From: JALHSW01 sp963720675
GTDB lineage: Bacteria; Actinomycetota; Acidimicrobiia; IMCC26256; PALSA-555
NCBI GenBank assembly: GCA_963720675.1
Contig: CAVRGH010000004.1
Location: 1 to 64,000 of the forward strand
Direction: 5' to 3'
DNA length: 64,000 nt
Of the stretch, positions 24,856-34,452 are shown piece after piece. The notes below the pieces were generated by a model that was given only the letters and a program-made list of their open reading frames with translations, did no database searches and was not told where the DNA came from. The position numbers and the translations under genes were made by a program. Positions within the stretch are counted from its first letter, which is position 1. Each line of letters opens with the position of its first letter.

Positions 24856-25296
24856 GTGCCTCATCTCGACCCCACCGATGATCAGATCGTGGCCCTGGTG
24901 AGCAGCGACGCCACCACGCCGATCGTGATGCTGAACCTGAACCGCTACCGGGACCGGGCGCAGTACGAGGTGCCGGGGCCTGGCGACGAGGTGAGCGGAC
25001 GCGAGGCCTACCAGCGCTACGGGGAGGTGGCGCTCCGGGCGATGGGCGAGGTCGGCGGTCGCCTCCTCTGGGGGCTCCCGGCCGAACAGGTCATCGTGGG
25101 CTGTGAGCACGACGAGTACGACGAGGCCTTGGCCGTCTGGTACCCGAACCGGGCCGCGTTCGTCGAGATGATCGGGATCGACTGGTACCGCTCGGCCCTC
25201 GTGCACCGCAACGCGGCGCTCGAGCAGGCGACGATCATCGCGTTGACCGGCCCGTCGACGCCCGAGCTGACGCAGCCCGGAGGCGGCGGTTCGTGA
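24856..25296 (+). CDS. DUF1330-like dimeric alpha-beta barrel protein
   Basis: 146 residues from GTG 24856, behind GGAGGA. TTPIVMLNLNRYRDRAQYEVPG, then GREAYQRYGEVALRAMGEVGGRLLWG, EYDEALAVWYPNRAAFVEMIG and WYRSALVHRNAALEQATIIAL are the recognisable DUF1330/ferredoxin-like segments. The family is small and of unknown catalytic role. It is coupled to the following gene by GTGA. Confidence 0.8.
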   Translation: MPHLDPTDDQIVALVSSDATTPIVMLNLNRYRDRAQYEVPGPGDEVSGREAYQRYGEVALRAMGEVGGRLLWGLPAEQVIVGCEHDEYDEALAVWYPNRAAFVEMIGIDWYRSALVHRNAALEQATIIALTGPSTPELTQPGGGGS

Positions 25297-25598
25297 GTGA
25301 CGGCCAGGTCGTCGACAACGCCGACGAGCACCGCTTCGAGCTCCTGATCGACGGTCATCGCGCCGAGCTCGTCTACGAGCGCAACGCCGACCGACTCGTG
25401 CTCGTGCACACGGAGGTGCCCGAGGAGCTGGGGGGCCGGGGGATCGGCGGGCGGCTGCGTGCGCGCCGGCGCTCGACGAGGCCGAACGCGGCGTCCCTCG
25501 TCGTGGTGCCGCACTGCCCGTTCGCAGGGCTTGGCTCGAGCGCCATCCCGACGACGCCGGCGCGGGTCACGATCGACTGGGCGCGACCGCGGCCGTGA
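25293..25598 (+). CDS. GNAT-type acetyltransferase, YjdJ-like (frameshifted)
   Basis: The beginning RFELLIDGHRAELVYERNADRLVLVHTEVPEELGGRGIGGRL matches the short GNAT family whose acetyl-CoA loop is GGRGIGG. The expected helix ALDEAERG is found in another frame, then VVVPHCPF in the first, then ARAWLERHPDDAG in the other. At least two small indels therefore lie at about 25455-25535. The original gene would be about 100 residues. It probably acetylates a small molecule or peptide; the substrate is unknown. Confidence 0.65.
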   Translation: MSDGQVVDNADEHRFELLIDGHRAELVYERNADRLVLVHTEVPEELGGRGIGGRLRARRRSTRPNAASLVVVPHCPFAGLGSSAIPTTPARVTIDWARPRP

Positions 25599-25599
25599 G

Positions 25600-27060
25600 T
25601 TGAGCGTGGTCCTCGCCGCGTCGAACAGGATCCGACGATCGGGGAGCGTGCGCTCGGCCGGTCGAGAGCTGGCGGTCGGCAGCGACGGGCGTCGGTGGTC
25701 GGCGTCGTCGGCCTGTTCGAGCGCCCCGATGTCGCATCGCGCTGCGTTCGTCGCGGGCGCGTGGTGACGCTTCGGCGCTGGTCGGCGTTCGTGACGCCGC
25801 CGCGGCACGTCCTGGCAGCTCGCCGCCGGCGATGGCGCTCGAGCGGCGACTGGTCGCGTCGGCTTCTGGGTCTGGGTCGCTCCGTCGTGGGCGGCGCCTT
25901 GCGGTCCGTGGTCGGGATGATCGTGACTCTACGCTGGTCGCCGGTGACCGTGAAGCCTGCCGTGTGCTGCGTCGCCGCGAGAAGTTGGCAACCGGCCCGA
26001 GCCGCGCCGGTGCGGCTGCAGCTGAACGCCACCACCCAAGGACTCCACGGCGACCGGAGGCGAACGACGTGACGAGCTGTCGATGTCGAGGTCGTCGAGG
26101 AGGCCGAGCTCGTGCTGCCCACGAAGGTCGCGCTCCTCGTGCCCGATGTTGCCATCGTCGAGACCGATGCAGCGCCGCCGTGCGCGCCGGAGTCGACCCT
26201 GACCGTTGGGTCGCGGCCGTCGCGCGGAGGGACCGAGGTGCTCGATCGCGAGCGTCGCGGCCCGGCATCGCGCCTCACCGAGCTGCTGCAGTTCCCGCTG
26301 GGACGCCGGAACCACTTCGCGATGGACCTGGGCCTCGACCGCGAAGACACCCCAGCCGAAGCTGAACTGGTTGCCGCTGGCGGGGCCGCCGGCGATCGTC
26401 GAGATCCGTGACGTTCGACGTCGGTGACGTCGGCGCGGCGCCCGTTCGTGGACGACGGTGGCGCTCGTTGTCGCTGATCGCGGAGGCCGGTGATCGTGTC
26501 CGAGTACCTCCGGCGCCAAGATCGACCGACCACCGCTGGACGCCCGAGTCGGACGCTCGCGTATCCCGCCGTGACGGTCGAGCCTCGTCGATCACGACGG
26601 CGGTGCCGAGGGCACGGACCCGATCCGGGACCCGGGCAGGTCGTGTAGACCGCCGAACAACTCGTGACGTGCGCCGAGCGTGACCCGGCACCGATCAGCA
26701 CCGCGTCCTTGCTCATCGACACCGGGCAGCTCGGCGTGCAGGTCGTCGCCTACAAGTCGCCGGCCGAGCTGCGCCGAGGATGGCGGCACGCGGCGACGCG
26801 CGGTCGAGCGGAGCGAGCCGCACCGTCGCCCGCTGGACCGGTCCGAGCGTTACCGTCAGCGCCGACGATGGCTATGGTGCCGGCAGGGCGTGGACGGCGA
26901 GTACCTCGAGTTGCGCCTTCGCCCCTCGAGATCGGTGATCGGCGGCCCGGGCGCGCTCATCACCACGATGGCGAGCGATGCCACCAGGATTCCGGCCGCG
27001 GCTGCCGCACCGAGTCGCCGCTTCCGTCGGTTCAACCGGCGGATCGTGCCGCGGCTCACT
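25600..27060 (-). pseudogene. Decayed secreted beta-helix (choice-of-anchor Q) gene
   Basis: This 1.6 kb stretch has no clean ORF on either strand, but minus-strand pieces recall the 783-2336 protein. A signal-peptide-like start (RRLGAAAAAGILVASLAIVVMSA) lies at about 26945-27040. The words STIAGGPASGN, AGFTVTGDQ and TISDN-like fragments appear in changing frames. The end NAARCDIGALEQADD at about 25705-25755 carries the CDIGALE family mark. Frames shift every few dozen bases, much more often than in neighbouring genes. Either a truly eroded gene or a very poorly assembled repeat; I favour erosion. Confidence 0.45.
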
Positions 27061-27190
27061 GGGCGATCGTGCAGCACTCGGTGAGCGACGATACGCGATC
27101 TGTCGGCACCGAGCGGCCCGAACGAGCAGCCGGATCTGGCTCGCTCTGGCGACCGAGGTTTCGCTCACAGAAGGGCCGACGCCGGTGCAG

Positions 27191-27264
27191 TGGAGCGGGT
27201 GACGGGAATCGAACCCGCGTTCTCAGCTTGGGAAGCTGATGTTCTGCCTCTGAACTACACCCGC
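27191..27264 (-). tRNA. tRNA-Gly (CCC)
   Basis: Cloverleaf read on the minus strand: acceptor GCGGGTG/CACCCGC, D-arm GTTC..GAAC, anticodon stem TCAGC/GCTGA with loop TTCCCAA (anticodon CCC), T-loop TTCGATT, discriminator T and an encoded CCA. It reads GGG glycine codons. Confidence 0.93.
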
Positions 27265-27302
27265 GAGCGGCGGTGATCGTACTGGGCGTTCGCGAGCGGT
27301 CG

Positions 27303-27679
27303 CTACGCGTCGGGCTCGGCTGCGATCCCTCGGCCCGGTCGATCTTCCAGCGGTTCCACGGCCACATCCCGTCGATCTCCACCTCGAGCGAGAAGCTGAG
27401 CAGGATCCGGATGAGGACAATGACGCCGAGCACGCCCACGCTCTCGATCGTGGGGTCGACGACGATCGTCCGGATGATGTCGGCGATGATCAGCACCTCG
27501 AGGCCGAGGAGGATGACCCGGCCGAGGTCCTGGCGGAGCGCGATGTACGCCGCGCCGCGGCCGGCGCCGAGGCGCCGCACGTAGAGGGCGAGGGCGATGA
27601 GCCCGCCGACGACCATGATCGCGGCACCGACGGCCTCGATCACCCGCACGAGATCCGAGATGACGTCGTCGTAGCTCAC
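27303..27679 (-). CDS. DUF1622-type membrane protein (3' end uncertain)
   Basis: From 27679, MSYDDVISDLVRVIEAVGAAIMVVGGLIALALYVRRL, a GRVILLGLEVLIIADIIRTIV span, and VGVLGVIVLIRILLSFSLEVEIDGMWPWNRWK are the three-span pattern of DUF1622. The open frame then runs through the tRNA-Gly to 27056, which cannot be real protein. The adjacent frame stops at 27303 after WNRWK-like residues, so a small indel near the end is likely. Function unknown. Confidence 0.7.
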
Positions 27680-27726
27680 GGGCGCACGCTACGCGGTCGC
27701 GTGCGCGCACGCCCAGAACCGTCAGG

Positions 27727-29323
27727 TCACGCAGGTTGCTCGACCGCCTCCTCTGCGGTCCGGTCGTCGGCGACCGGGGTCCCGAGCACGAGCTCGTCTG
27801 GCGGCTGCCCCGCTCGTGCGGGGAGGAAGCAGGCGGCGATCAGCGCGCCCGCAGCGGCGACGCCTGCGACCACGAGGCACGCGACACCGAGCCCCGAGAG
27901 GAACGCGTCGCTCACCTCTGCGAGGAAGCGAGGCGCGCCGGCGCCGAGTCGGGTCGCGACCTGCCCGGCCGCACCGACGGAGTCCTCGGTCACGCGTTGG
28001 GCCGGACCCGGGAGAGCCGAGAACACCGGCCCGCCGCGCAGCGCGTCGACGTAGATCGAGGTGAAGATGCTGCCCACCACTGCCACGCCCAGCGTGCCTC
28101 CGAGCTCGCGGGTGGTGTCGTTGACGGCCGAGCTCACGCCGGCCTTGTCGAGTGAGACCGAGCCCATGATCGACTCGGTCGCGGGCGCGGTCGTGAAGCC
28201 GAGGCCGAACCCGAGCAGGACCATCTGCCCGACGATCTCGAGGTACGGGGTGACCACGGACGCGGTCGAGACCCAGACGAAGCCGGCGGCCATCAGCAGC
28301 AGGCCACTCGTCACCACGCGGGTCGTTCCGAGGCGTTCGACGAGGCGCGGCGCCAGCACGGAAGCGATCGCGATCGAGATCGCCACGGGAAGGGTGCGCA
28401 CCCCGGCCTCCAGCGGGCTGTACCCGCGGATGAGCTGGAAGTACTGGGTGATGAGGAAGATGAAGCCGAAGAGCGCGAAGAACGCGGACGTGATCGAGAT
28501 GCTCGCGGCGCTGAATCGCCGGTTGCGGAAGATCGTCACCGGGAGCATCGGGTGCTCGACGTCGCAGCTCCCACACGACGAACGCGGTGATCAGCACGGC
28601 GGCAGCAGCGAAGCCGGCGACCGTCGAAGTGCTCAGCCAGCCCCACTGCGGCGCCTCGATGATGGTGTACACGAGGGTGCCGATCGCCGCGATCGAGAGG
28701 AGCAGCCCGCGCCAGTCGAGCGTCGGCGCGGCGGCGTCCTTCGACTCGGGCAGGAGCGCGATCGCCGCGACGAGGACGATGACGACGATCGGGACGTTCA
28801 CGAAGAAGACCGAGCCCCACCAGAAGTGCTCGAGCAGCCAACCCCCGGTGATCGGGCCCGCGGCGACGGCGATGCCGCTGACCGCGCTCCACACGCCGAT
28901 CGCCTTCGCCCGCTCGATCGGATCGGTGAAGGTGTTGCGTGAGGATCGCGAGCGTCGCAGGGAAGATGAGCGCGGCACCGATGCCCATCAGCGCGCGCGC
29001 CGCGATCAGCGCGTCGGCGCTGCCGGACCAGCCCGGCGAAGGCCGAGGTCGCCCCGAAGACGACGAGTCCGAGGACGAGCGCGCGCTTGCGGCCGTACCG
29101 GTCCCCGAGGCCGCCGGCGGCCAGGAGCAGGCCGGTGAAGACGAGCAGGTACGCGTCGACGATCCACTGGAGCTGGCGGGTCGAGGCACCGAGCTCGAGT
29201 GGAGAGCTCCGGGAGTGCGACGTTCACGATGGTGCCGTCGAGGACCGTCACGAAGACGGCGAGGCACACGACGGCGAGGATCGCCCAGCGGCGCCGGTGG
29301 GTCTCGGGGGGAGTCGGGTTCAT
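27727..29323 (-). CDS. MFS drug transporter, DHA2/EmrB type (frameshifted)
   Basis: The start MNPTPPETHRRRWAILAVVCLAVFVTVLDGTIVNVALPEL is the DHA2 family's first span with its LDxTIVNVALP motif. ADALIAARALMGIGAALIFPATLAIL, then AIGVWSAVSGIAVAAGPITGGWLLEHFWWGSVFFVNVP (antiporter motif C) follow. The last six or so spans are intact in one frame (27727-28548). At least three frame changes are needed between 28540 and 29200. Expected length is about 530 residues with 14 spans. It is divergent from a TetR gene 77 bp away, the classic self-controlled efflux pair. Confidence 0.85.
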
Positions 29324-29358
29324 GGGGCGTGCTCCTGATCCGTTCGAGTCTTGCCAAC

Positions 29359-29396
29359 GTCAAGTTGACAGTAGGACGAGAACTGGTCAGTGTCAA
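29359..29396. promoter_or_regulatory. Candidate TetR operator between the efflux and tetR genes
   Basis: The 77-bp divergent gap contains the palindrome GTCAA-G-TTGAC (29359-29369) and a wider inverted pair TTGACA (29365) / TGTCAA (29391). Both are AT-richer than their surroundings. They lie where a repressor could block both promoters. Confidence 0.5.
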
Positions 29397-29400
29397 GATC

Positions 29401-30009
29401 GTGAACGACACCTATCACCACGGCGACCTGCCGAACGCCCTGCGCGCCGCGGCCGCCGAGGTGATCATCGAGAAGGGGCTCGGGAGCTTCAGCTTGCGGG
29501 AGGTGGCTCGGCGCGCCGGCGTGTCCCACGCTGCGCCCGCGCACCACTTCGGCGACACCACCGGGCTGCTCGACGTCGCTGGCGACCGAGGCGCTGCAGA
29601 AGCTCTACGAGATCACGGCGACGCTGCTGTCGAGGGCATCGAGGACCCGGCCGAGCGACTGCTCGCGGTCGGCCGGGGGTACGTCACCACCGGGCTGCAG
29701 TACCCCGCCCACTGTGAGGTCGCGTTCCGGACCGACCTCGTCGACGACGATGACCAGGCCTACCAGCAGGCCGGCATGCTCGCTTACGGGGTGCTCGAGG
29801 ACACGGTACGGACGGTCGCCGAGCGCTACAACCCGGACCTGGCGATCTTCGACGCGGCGAACCTTTGTTGGAGCTCCATGCAAGGTCTGCTCACGCTGCA
29901 TCCGAAGTTCGTCCGGATCGCGGAGATCCGGGGGGAGCACGCGGCCGACCTCGAGGGCACGGTGACGCGGTTCACCACGCTGCTCCTCGATGGGTTGCGC
30001 GGTCGGTGA
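29401..30009 (+). CDS. TetR-family transcriptional regulator (local frame disturbance)
   Basis: 203 codons from GTG 29401. The helix-turn-helix is clear: YHHGDLPNALRAAAAEVIIEKGLGSFSLREVARRAGVSHAAPAHHFGDTTGLL. About 17 residues (29573-29625) are out of frame: the correct text TSLATEALQKLYEITAT is visible in the next frame, and two indels cancel out. The ligand domain resumes at VEGIEDPAERLLAVGRGYV with a WHG-like C-terminus (LCWSSMQGLLTLHPKF). It probably represses the divergent MFS exporter. Confidence 0.88.
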   Translation: MNDTYHHGDLPNALRAAAAEVIIEKGLGSFSLREVARRAGVSHAAPAHHFGDTTGLLDVAGDRGAAEALRDHGDAAVEGIEDPAERLLAVGRGYVTTGLQYPAHCEVAFRTDLVDDDDQAYQQAGMLAYGVLEDTVRTVAERYNPDLAIFDAANLCWSSMQGLLTLHPKFVRIAEIRGEHAADLEGTVTRFTTLLLDGLRGR

Positions 30010-30052
30010 CCTTCCGATCCGCGTCCGCGACGCGCCGATAGGCTCCCGCCCC

Positions 30053-30625
30053 GTGATCCTGTCGGACGTCTCCATCAACGAAGAGCTCGCGTCCGGGCGC
30101 GTCATCATCGACCCGCTCGGTCCGAAGTCGGTCCAACCGTCGTCGGTCGACCTCCGTGTGGACCGGCTCTTCCGGGTCTTCCGCAACGACACGACTCCCT
30201 ACATCGACCCGAAGCAACCCCAGGAGGACCTCACCGAGCTGGTCGAGGTCGAGGAGGGCAAGGCGTTCATCCTCCACCCCGGCGAGTTCGTGCTCGGCAG
30301 CACGCTCGAGCGGGTCGCGCTCCCGAACGACCTCGTCGCCCGGCTCGAGGGCAAGTCGAGTCTCGGCCGGCTGGGCCTGCTGATCCACAGCACCGCGGGG
30401 TTCGTCGATGCCGGCTGGGACGGGCACCTGACGCTCGAGCTGTCGAACGTCGCCACGCTGCCCATCGCGCTGTACCCCGAGATGAAGATCGGGCAGATCT
30501 CGTTCCTCCGCATGACGACCGCAGCCGAGCACCCGTACGGTTCCGACTCGACCGGCTCGAAGTACCAAGGGCAACGGGGCCCGACACCGTCGCGCTACTA
30601 CCTGAACTTCCCCCAGGAGGGTTGA
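30053..30625 (+). CDS. dcd: dCTP deaminase
   Basis: Makes dUTP (or directly dUMP in bifunctional forms) from dCTP for thymidylate synthesis. 190 residues from GTG 30053. MILSDVSINEELASGRVIIDPLGPKSVQPSSVDLRVDRLFRVFRN, HPGEFVLGSTLERVALPNDLVARLEGKSSLGRLGLLIHSTAGFVDAGWDGHLTLELSN with the catalytic Glu, and KYQGQRGPTPSRYYLNF are all present. The trimer-forming C-terminus is intact. The next gene starts three bases after the stop. Confidence 0.96.
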   Translation: MILSDVSINEELASGRVIIDPLGPKSVQPSSVDLRVDRLFRVFRNDTTPYIDPKQPQEDLTELVEVEEGKAFILHPGEFVLGSTLERVALPNDLVARLEGKSSLGRLGLLIHSTAGFVDAGWDGHLTLELSNVATLPIALYPEMKIGQISFLRMTTAAEHPYGSDSTGSKYQGQRGPTPSRYYLNFPQEG

Positions 30626-30628
30626 TCC

Positions 30629-31357
30629 GTGGACGCGACCATGTGCACCGATCGGACCGAAGCCACGATCGTGACGGTCGGGGGCGCGTTCATGCTCGAC
30701 CCGGTGACGACCGAGCGCGGTTCGACGTTCGGCCTCGACCTCGGTGAGTTCTACGGACTCGGTCGCGGCGGTGTGCTCGGGAGCGTCGACGCCGACGTCG
30801 TTGCGTCCGCCTTCGTCTTCTTCAACCCCGCCATCGTGCGTGCGATCTGGGAAGCGGCGATCGCCAAGCGCGAGCCGGCCGACGCAGCGGCCGCGTACGC
30901 GGACGCGTGTCAGTCCTGGGGCCGCGACCGCATCGGCAGCGCCGACGGGCTCGACGAGCTCGCGCCGTTGCTCGACCGGGTCGTGTCGGGCGCGTCCCCG
31001 ATCGGGGCGCCGCTCTTCGCCGGCTGGCGCGCGATGCCGCTGCCGGAGGACGCCGCCGGCCGCGTGATGCACCAGCTCCACGTGTTGCGCGAGCTCCGCG
31101 GCGGGCTCCACGGCTGCGCCGTGCTCGCGGCCGGGCTCTCACCCCTGGAGGCGCTCATCGTCAACAGCCCGGACCAGGCTGCGCTGTTCGGCTGGTCGGA
31201 GCCGCTGCCCGATCCCGAACCGCTCCGGGGCACCTACGCCGACGCGCGGGCGGCGACGAGTCGGCTCGTGGCGGTGGCGTTCGAGCTCCTCAGTGATGCC
31301 GAGCGCGATCGGGTGTGCGTGCTGCTCGACGGTGTGCGGGCGGCCACCGGGCTCTGA
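30629..31357 (+). CDS. SCO6745-family protein
   Basis: 242 residues from GTG 30629. FGLDLGEFYGLGRGGVLGSVDADVVASAFVFFNPAIVRAIWEAAI, a central LPEDAAGRVMHQLHVLRELRGGLHGCAVLAAGLSPLEALIV helix block, and a C-terminal LLSDAERDRVCVLLDGVR match an actinobacterial all-helical family related to small-molecule biosynthesis accessory proteins. No catalytic motif is obvious to me. It lies three bases after dcd. Confidence 0.75.
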   Translation: MDATMCTDRTEATIVTVGGAFMLDPVTTERGSTFGLDLGEFYGLGRGGVLGSVDADVVASAFVFFNPAIVRAIWEAAIAKREPADAAAAYADACQSWGRDRIGSADGLDELAPLLDRVVSGASPIGAPLFAGWRAMPLPEDAAGRVMHQLHVLRELRGGLHGCAVLAAGLSPLEALIVNSPDQAALFGWSEPLPDPEPLRGTYADARAATSRLVAVAFELLSDAERDRVCVLLDGVRAATGL

Positions 31358-31366
31358 CCCGTGCGC

Positions 31367-32152
31367 TCAGCGCGCGGCCCGCACGTCGACGAACTCCCGC
31401 AGTGGCTGATCGGTCACGCGGAAGGTCCCGCTGAACGGGTAGTCGAGGCTGACGACGAGCGCGAGCGTCAGCCAGATGACGAGCGCGAGCGTCGACAGGA
31501 TGAACAGGTGCGAGCGTCGGTGGCGCGTGTCGAGCAACGCCGCGACGGCCATCACACAGATCCCGATCACGAAGAGCAGCGCGAGGAGCGGGCCAGGGAT
31601 GGTGGCCGACGACGACGTGATCAGCTGCTCGCGCGCCCGCACGACATCGTCGAGCGCATCGAGCATGGCGGTGTACGCCGCGCGATCGCCCGTGGACACC
31701 GGGTTCACGCTCCGGACGCTGCGGAACAGGGCCTCGAGCTTCTCGCCGCCGGTCCGGTCGGGGAGGTTCGTGTCCTCGAGGTGTGGGATGCCGTTGTTGA
31801 TGACCGAGCGCGCGTAGGCGAGGGCGCCCTCCTGGATCGGACGCGCCTTCGCCGACGGGAGGGCGCGGCTGTTCTCCACGACGATCGAGAGGCTCGCTGC
31901 CTTGGTGGAGATCTCGTCCTGGGTCGAGCGGATCTGCGTGTACGCGTCCACGATCACGAACGCGATGAGGATGGCGTAGATGGTGGCGATGACCGTGAGC
32001 GTCACCGAAGCGGTCGAGTTGGCCCGTTCCCGCGTCGTGGGTTCGACCCTCCGCCGCATCACCACGTCGAGCAGCACCGTGATCGCGATCCCGACGATCC
32101 CGAAGAGCGTGAAGAGGAGGATCGGGTTGAGGGACCCGAGCCAGTGGATCAC
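31367..32152 (-). CDS. DUF4239 (bestrophin-like) membrane protein
   Basis: 261 residues. Two N-terminal spans (ILLFTLFGIVGIAITVLLDV and ASVTLTVIATIYAILIAFVIVDAY) frame a cytosolic helical domain with STQDEISTKAASLSIVVENSRAL. Two C-terminal spans (PLLALLFVIGICVMAVAAL and LFILSTLALVIWLTLALVV) follow, ending near SLDYPFSGTFRV. This layout is typical of DUF4239, thought to resemble bestrophin channels. It follows the HdrD-like gene on the same strand by 18 bp. Confidence 0.88.
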   Translation of the reverse strand: MIHWLGSLNPILLFTLFGIVGIAITVLLDVVMRRRVEPTTRERANSTASVTLTVIATIYAILIAFVIVDAYTQIRSTQDEISTKAASLSIVVENSRALPSAKARPIQEGALAYARSVINNGIPHLEDTNLPDRTGGEKLEALFRSVRSVNPVSTGDRAAYTAMLDALDDVVRAREQLITSSSATIPGPLLALLFVIGICVMAVAALLDTRHRRSHLFILSTLALVIWLTLALVVSLDYPFSGTFRVTDQPLREFVDVRAAR

Positions 32153-32170
32153 GATGCCGGCCGCGCGGCC

Positions 32171-34381
32171 CTAGAGACCCGGAGTGAAGTGGGAGCTGAC
32201 GGGCGCGGCCGCGACGTCGGCGCCCTCGACCGCCTCGAGGAGCACCTCGGCGATGTCCTGCACCTGCACGTCCTCGCGACCCTTGCCCTTGACGCCGTCC
32301 TCCATCATCACGAAGCAGAACGGGCACGCGACGGCGATGCGGGACGCGCCGGTGGCGAGCGCCTCTTCGGACCGCTCGTCGTTCACCTTCTTGCCGATGC
32401 TCTCCTCCATCCACATGCGCGCACCGCCGGCGCCGCAGCACATGCCGGTGGTGCCGTTGCGCGGCATCTCGACGATGTCGATGCCGGCCAACGAGCCGAT
32501 CACCTTGCGCGGCGCGAGGTACACGTCGTTGTGGCGGCCGAGGTAGCAGGAGTCGTGGTACGTGACCCGCTCGTCGAGCGACGCGCCCTGCATCGAGAGG
32601 CGACCGTCCTCGATCAGCTCCATGAGGAGCTGCGAGTGGTGGATCACCTCGTAGCTGCCGCCGTACTGCGGGTACTCGTTCTTCATGGTGTTGAAGCAGT
32701 GCGGGCACTGCGTGACGATCTTGGTGACGCCCATCCCGTTGAGCGCCTCGATGTTCTGCATCGCCAGCATCTGGAACAGGTACTCGTTGCCCGACCGCCG
32801 GGCGGAGTCGCCCGTGCACAGCTCGCTCGGCCCGAGGATCGCGAAGTCGATCCCGGCCCGCTGCATGAGCTTCGCGACGGCGCGGCTCGTCTTCTTGTTG
32901 CGATCGTCGAAGCTGCCCGCGCAGCCGACCCAGTAGAGGTACTCGTGGCCGAGCGCCCCGGAGCCGTCCACGATGTCGATGCCCTCGAGGTCCTTCGCCC
33001 AGTCGGCCCGCTCGCCCTGGTTCATGCCGTAGACGTTGGAGGTGTTCTCCATCGAGCGGTAGGTGTTGCCCAGCTCCACGGGGAAGTCGCTCTCCATGAG
33101 CGAGAGGTAGCGACGCATGTCGAGGATCTTGTCGAGGATCTCGATGTTGACCGGGCAGATCTCGTCGCAGGCCTTGCAGGTGGTGCAGGACCAGAGCTCC
33201 GCCGACGTGATGCGCTCGAACACCGAGTCGGCCGAGATCGAGATGTCGTGATCGACGGAGACCGGCGGCGACACCTTCGGATCGCCGGTGGCAGTCATGA
33301 CCTCGCCGACCTTCAGCACGATCTCACGCGGGTCGAGCGGCTTCCCGGTCGCGTGCGCCGGGCACACCGACGTACAGCGCCCGCAGACCGTGCACGCGTC
33401 GGTGTCGAAGAGCTGCTTCCACGTGAAGTCCTCGATCGCGACCGCACCGAACGTGTCGAGCTCGGTCTCCATGAGGTTCGGCAGCGGCTTCATCGCGCCC
33501 TTCGGGCGGTCCTTGTCGCCGAGGTACATGTTCATCGGTGACGTGACCATGTGGCGCAGCTTGGTGGTCGGCAAGAGGATGAGGAACGCGACGAACGCGG
33601 CGAAGTGCACGAGCCACATCCCGCGGTGCACGTCGGAGAGTGTGCCGGCGTCCCAACCCTCGAAGAGCTGTCCGATCGGGTAGCCGACGAGCGACCACCG
33701 CTCGAACGACGGAGTCCCTTCGAGCGCGAGGCGGAACCCCTCGGTGAGGAACCCGGTCACCCCGATGAGGAGGAAGGTGCCGAGCACGACGGCGTCCTCG
33801 GGCTTCGTCTTGATGCGGATCCGGTAGGGGCGCTGCACGTACCGGCGCACGATCGCCCACAGGATCCCGACGACGAAGATCACACCGAAGATGTCGGCCG
33901 TCGCCGCGTACGCCTGGTACACCTCGCCGTGGAGGAACTTCAGGTTGTCGGGCAGCTGGTGGTCGATCTCCAGGATGATCGTGGCCGCGAACAGCACCAG
34001 GAACCCGAAGTAGATGAACGAGTGCATGACGCCCGCGACCGGGTCTCGCAGCAGCGTGCGCATCCACACGCCGCTGCGGAAGTCCTTGAGCCGGCGGTGG
34101 ACGTTCTTCTTGGTGGTGCCGCGGTCGTCGGGCTTGCCGCGTTCGTAGTTCTGCACGCGCTGCGCGACGAGCCATGCGCACAGGAAGAGCGCGAGCGGCG
34201 CCACGGCGTAGAACATCCAGTAGATCGGGTCGGGGACGTCGACGAAGACCTCGCGGCTGATCGGCGAGAACTCGTGCCACTCGGTGATCCGGGGGACGAT
34301 CCCCGAGACGATCGTGCCGAGCGCGGCGAGCACGCCGATGGCGAGGACGACCTGATGCGGCTTGACCCGGATCTTTCGCAC
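32171..34381 (-). CDS. Membrane-bound (Fe-S)/heterodisulfide-reductase-related oxidoreductase
   Basis: 736 residues from GTG 34381. The N-terminal ~280 residues hold about six spans like the nitrate-reductase gamma/HdrE cytochrome b subunit. Two 4Fe-4S motifs follow (CTVCGRCTSVCPA and CTTCKACDEICPV). The C-terminal half has two CCG-type domains (YWVGCAGSFDDR, QCPHCFNTMKNEYP, DSCYLGRHNDVY, CCGAGGARMWMEE, ACPFCFVMMEDG) as in HdrD/GlpC. It probably passes electrons from a soluble dehydrogenase, such as ETF or an FAD enzyme, to quinone. No ETF genes are adjacent, so the donor is unknown. Confidence 0.9.
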   Translation of the reverse strand: MRKIRVKPHQVVLAIGVLAALGTIVSGIVPRITEWHEFSPISREVFVDVPDPIYWMFYAVAPLALFLCAWLVAQRVQNYERGKPDDRGTTKKNVHRRLKDFRSGVWMRTLLRDPVAGVMHSFIYFGFLVLFAATIILEIDHQLPDNLKFLHGEVYQAYAATADIFGVIFVVGILWAIVRRYVQRPYRIRIKTKPEDAVVLGTFLLIGVTGFLTEGFRLALEGTPSFERWSLVGYPIGQLFEGWDAGTLSDVHRGMWLVHFAAFVAFLILLPTTKLRHMVTSPMNMYLGDKDRPKGAMKPLPNLMETELDTFGAVAIEDFTWKQLFDTDACTVCGRCTSVCPAHATGKPLDPREIVLKVGEVMTATGDPKVSPPVSVDHDISISADSVFERITSAELWSCTTCKACDEICPVNIEILDKILDMRRYLSLMESDFPVELGNTYRSMENTSNVYGMNQGERADWAKDLEGIDIVDGSGALGHEYLYWVGCAGSFDDRNKKTSRAVAKLMQRAGIDFAILGPSELCTGDSARRSGNEYLFQMLAMQNIEALNGMGVTKIVTQCPHCFNTMKNEYPQYGGSYEVIHHSQLLMELIEDGRLSMQGASLDERVTYHDSCYLGRHNDVYLAPRKVIGSLAGIDIVEMPRNGTTGMCCGAGGARMWMEESIGKKVNDERSEEALATGASRIAVACPFCFVMMEDGVKGKGREDVQVQDIAEVLLEAVEGADVAAAPVSSHFTPGL

Positions 34382-34452
34382 GGGTGGAAACTACTGTCCC
34401 CGGCCCGTCCCGACGGGCTCCGCGCGCCGAAGGGGCCGAGCCGTGGCGAGCG

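Noticed and set aside
27056..27302. Extension of the DUF1622 frame through tRNA-Gly
   Set aside because: A protein-coding end across a same-strand tRNA is implausible; a small indel near 27303 is a better explanation.
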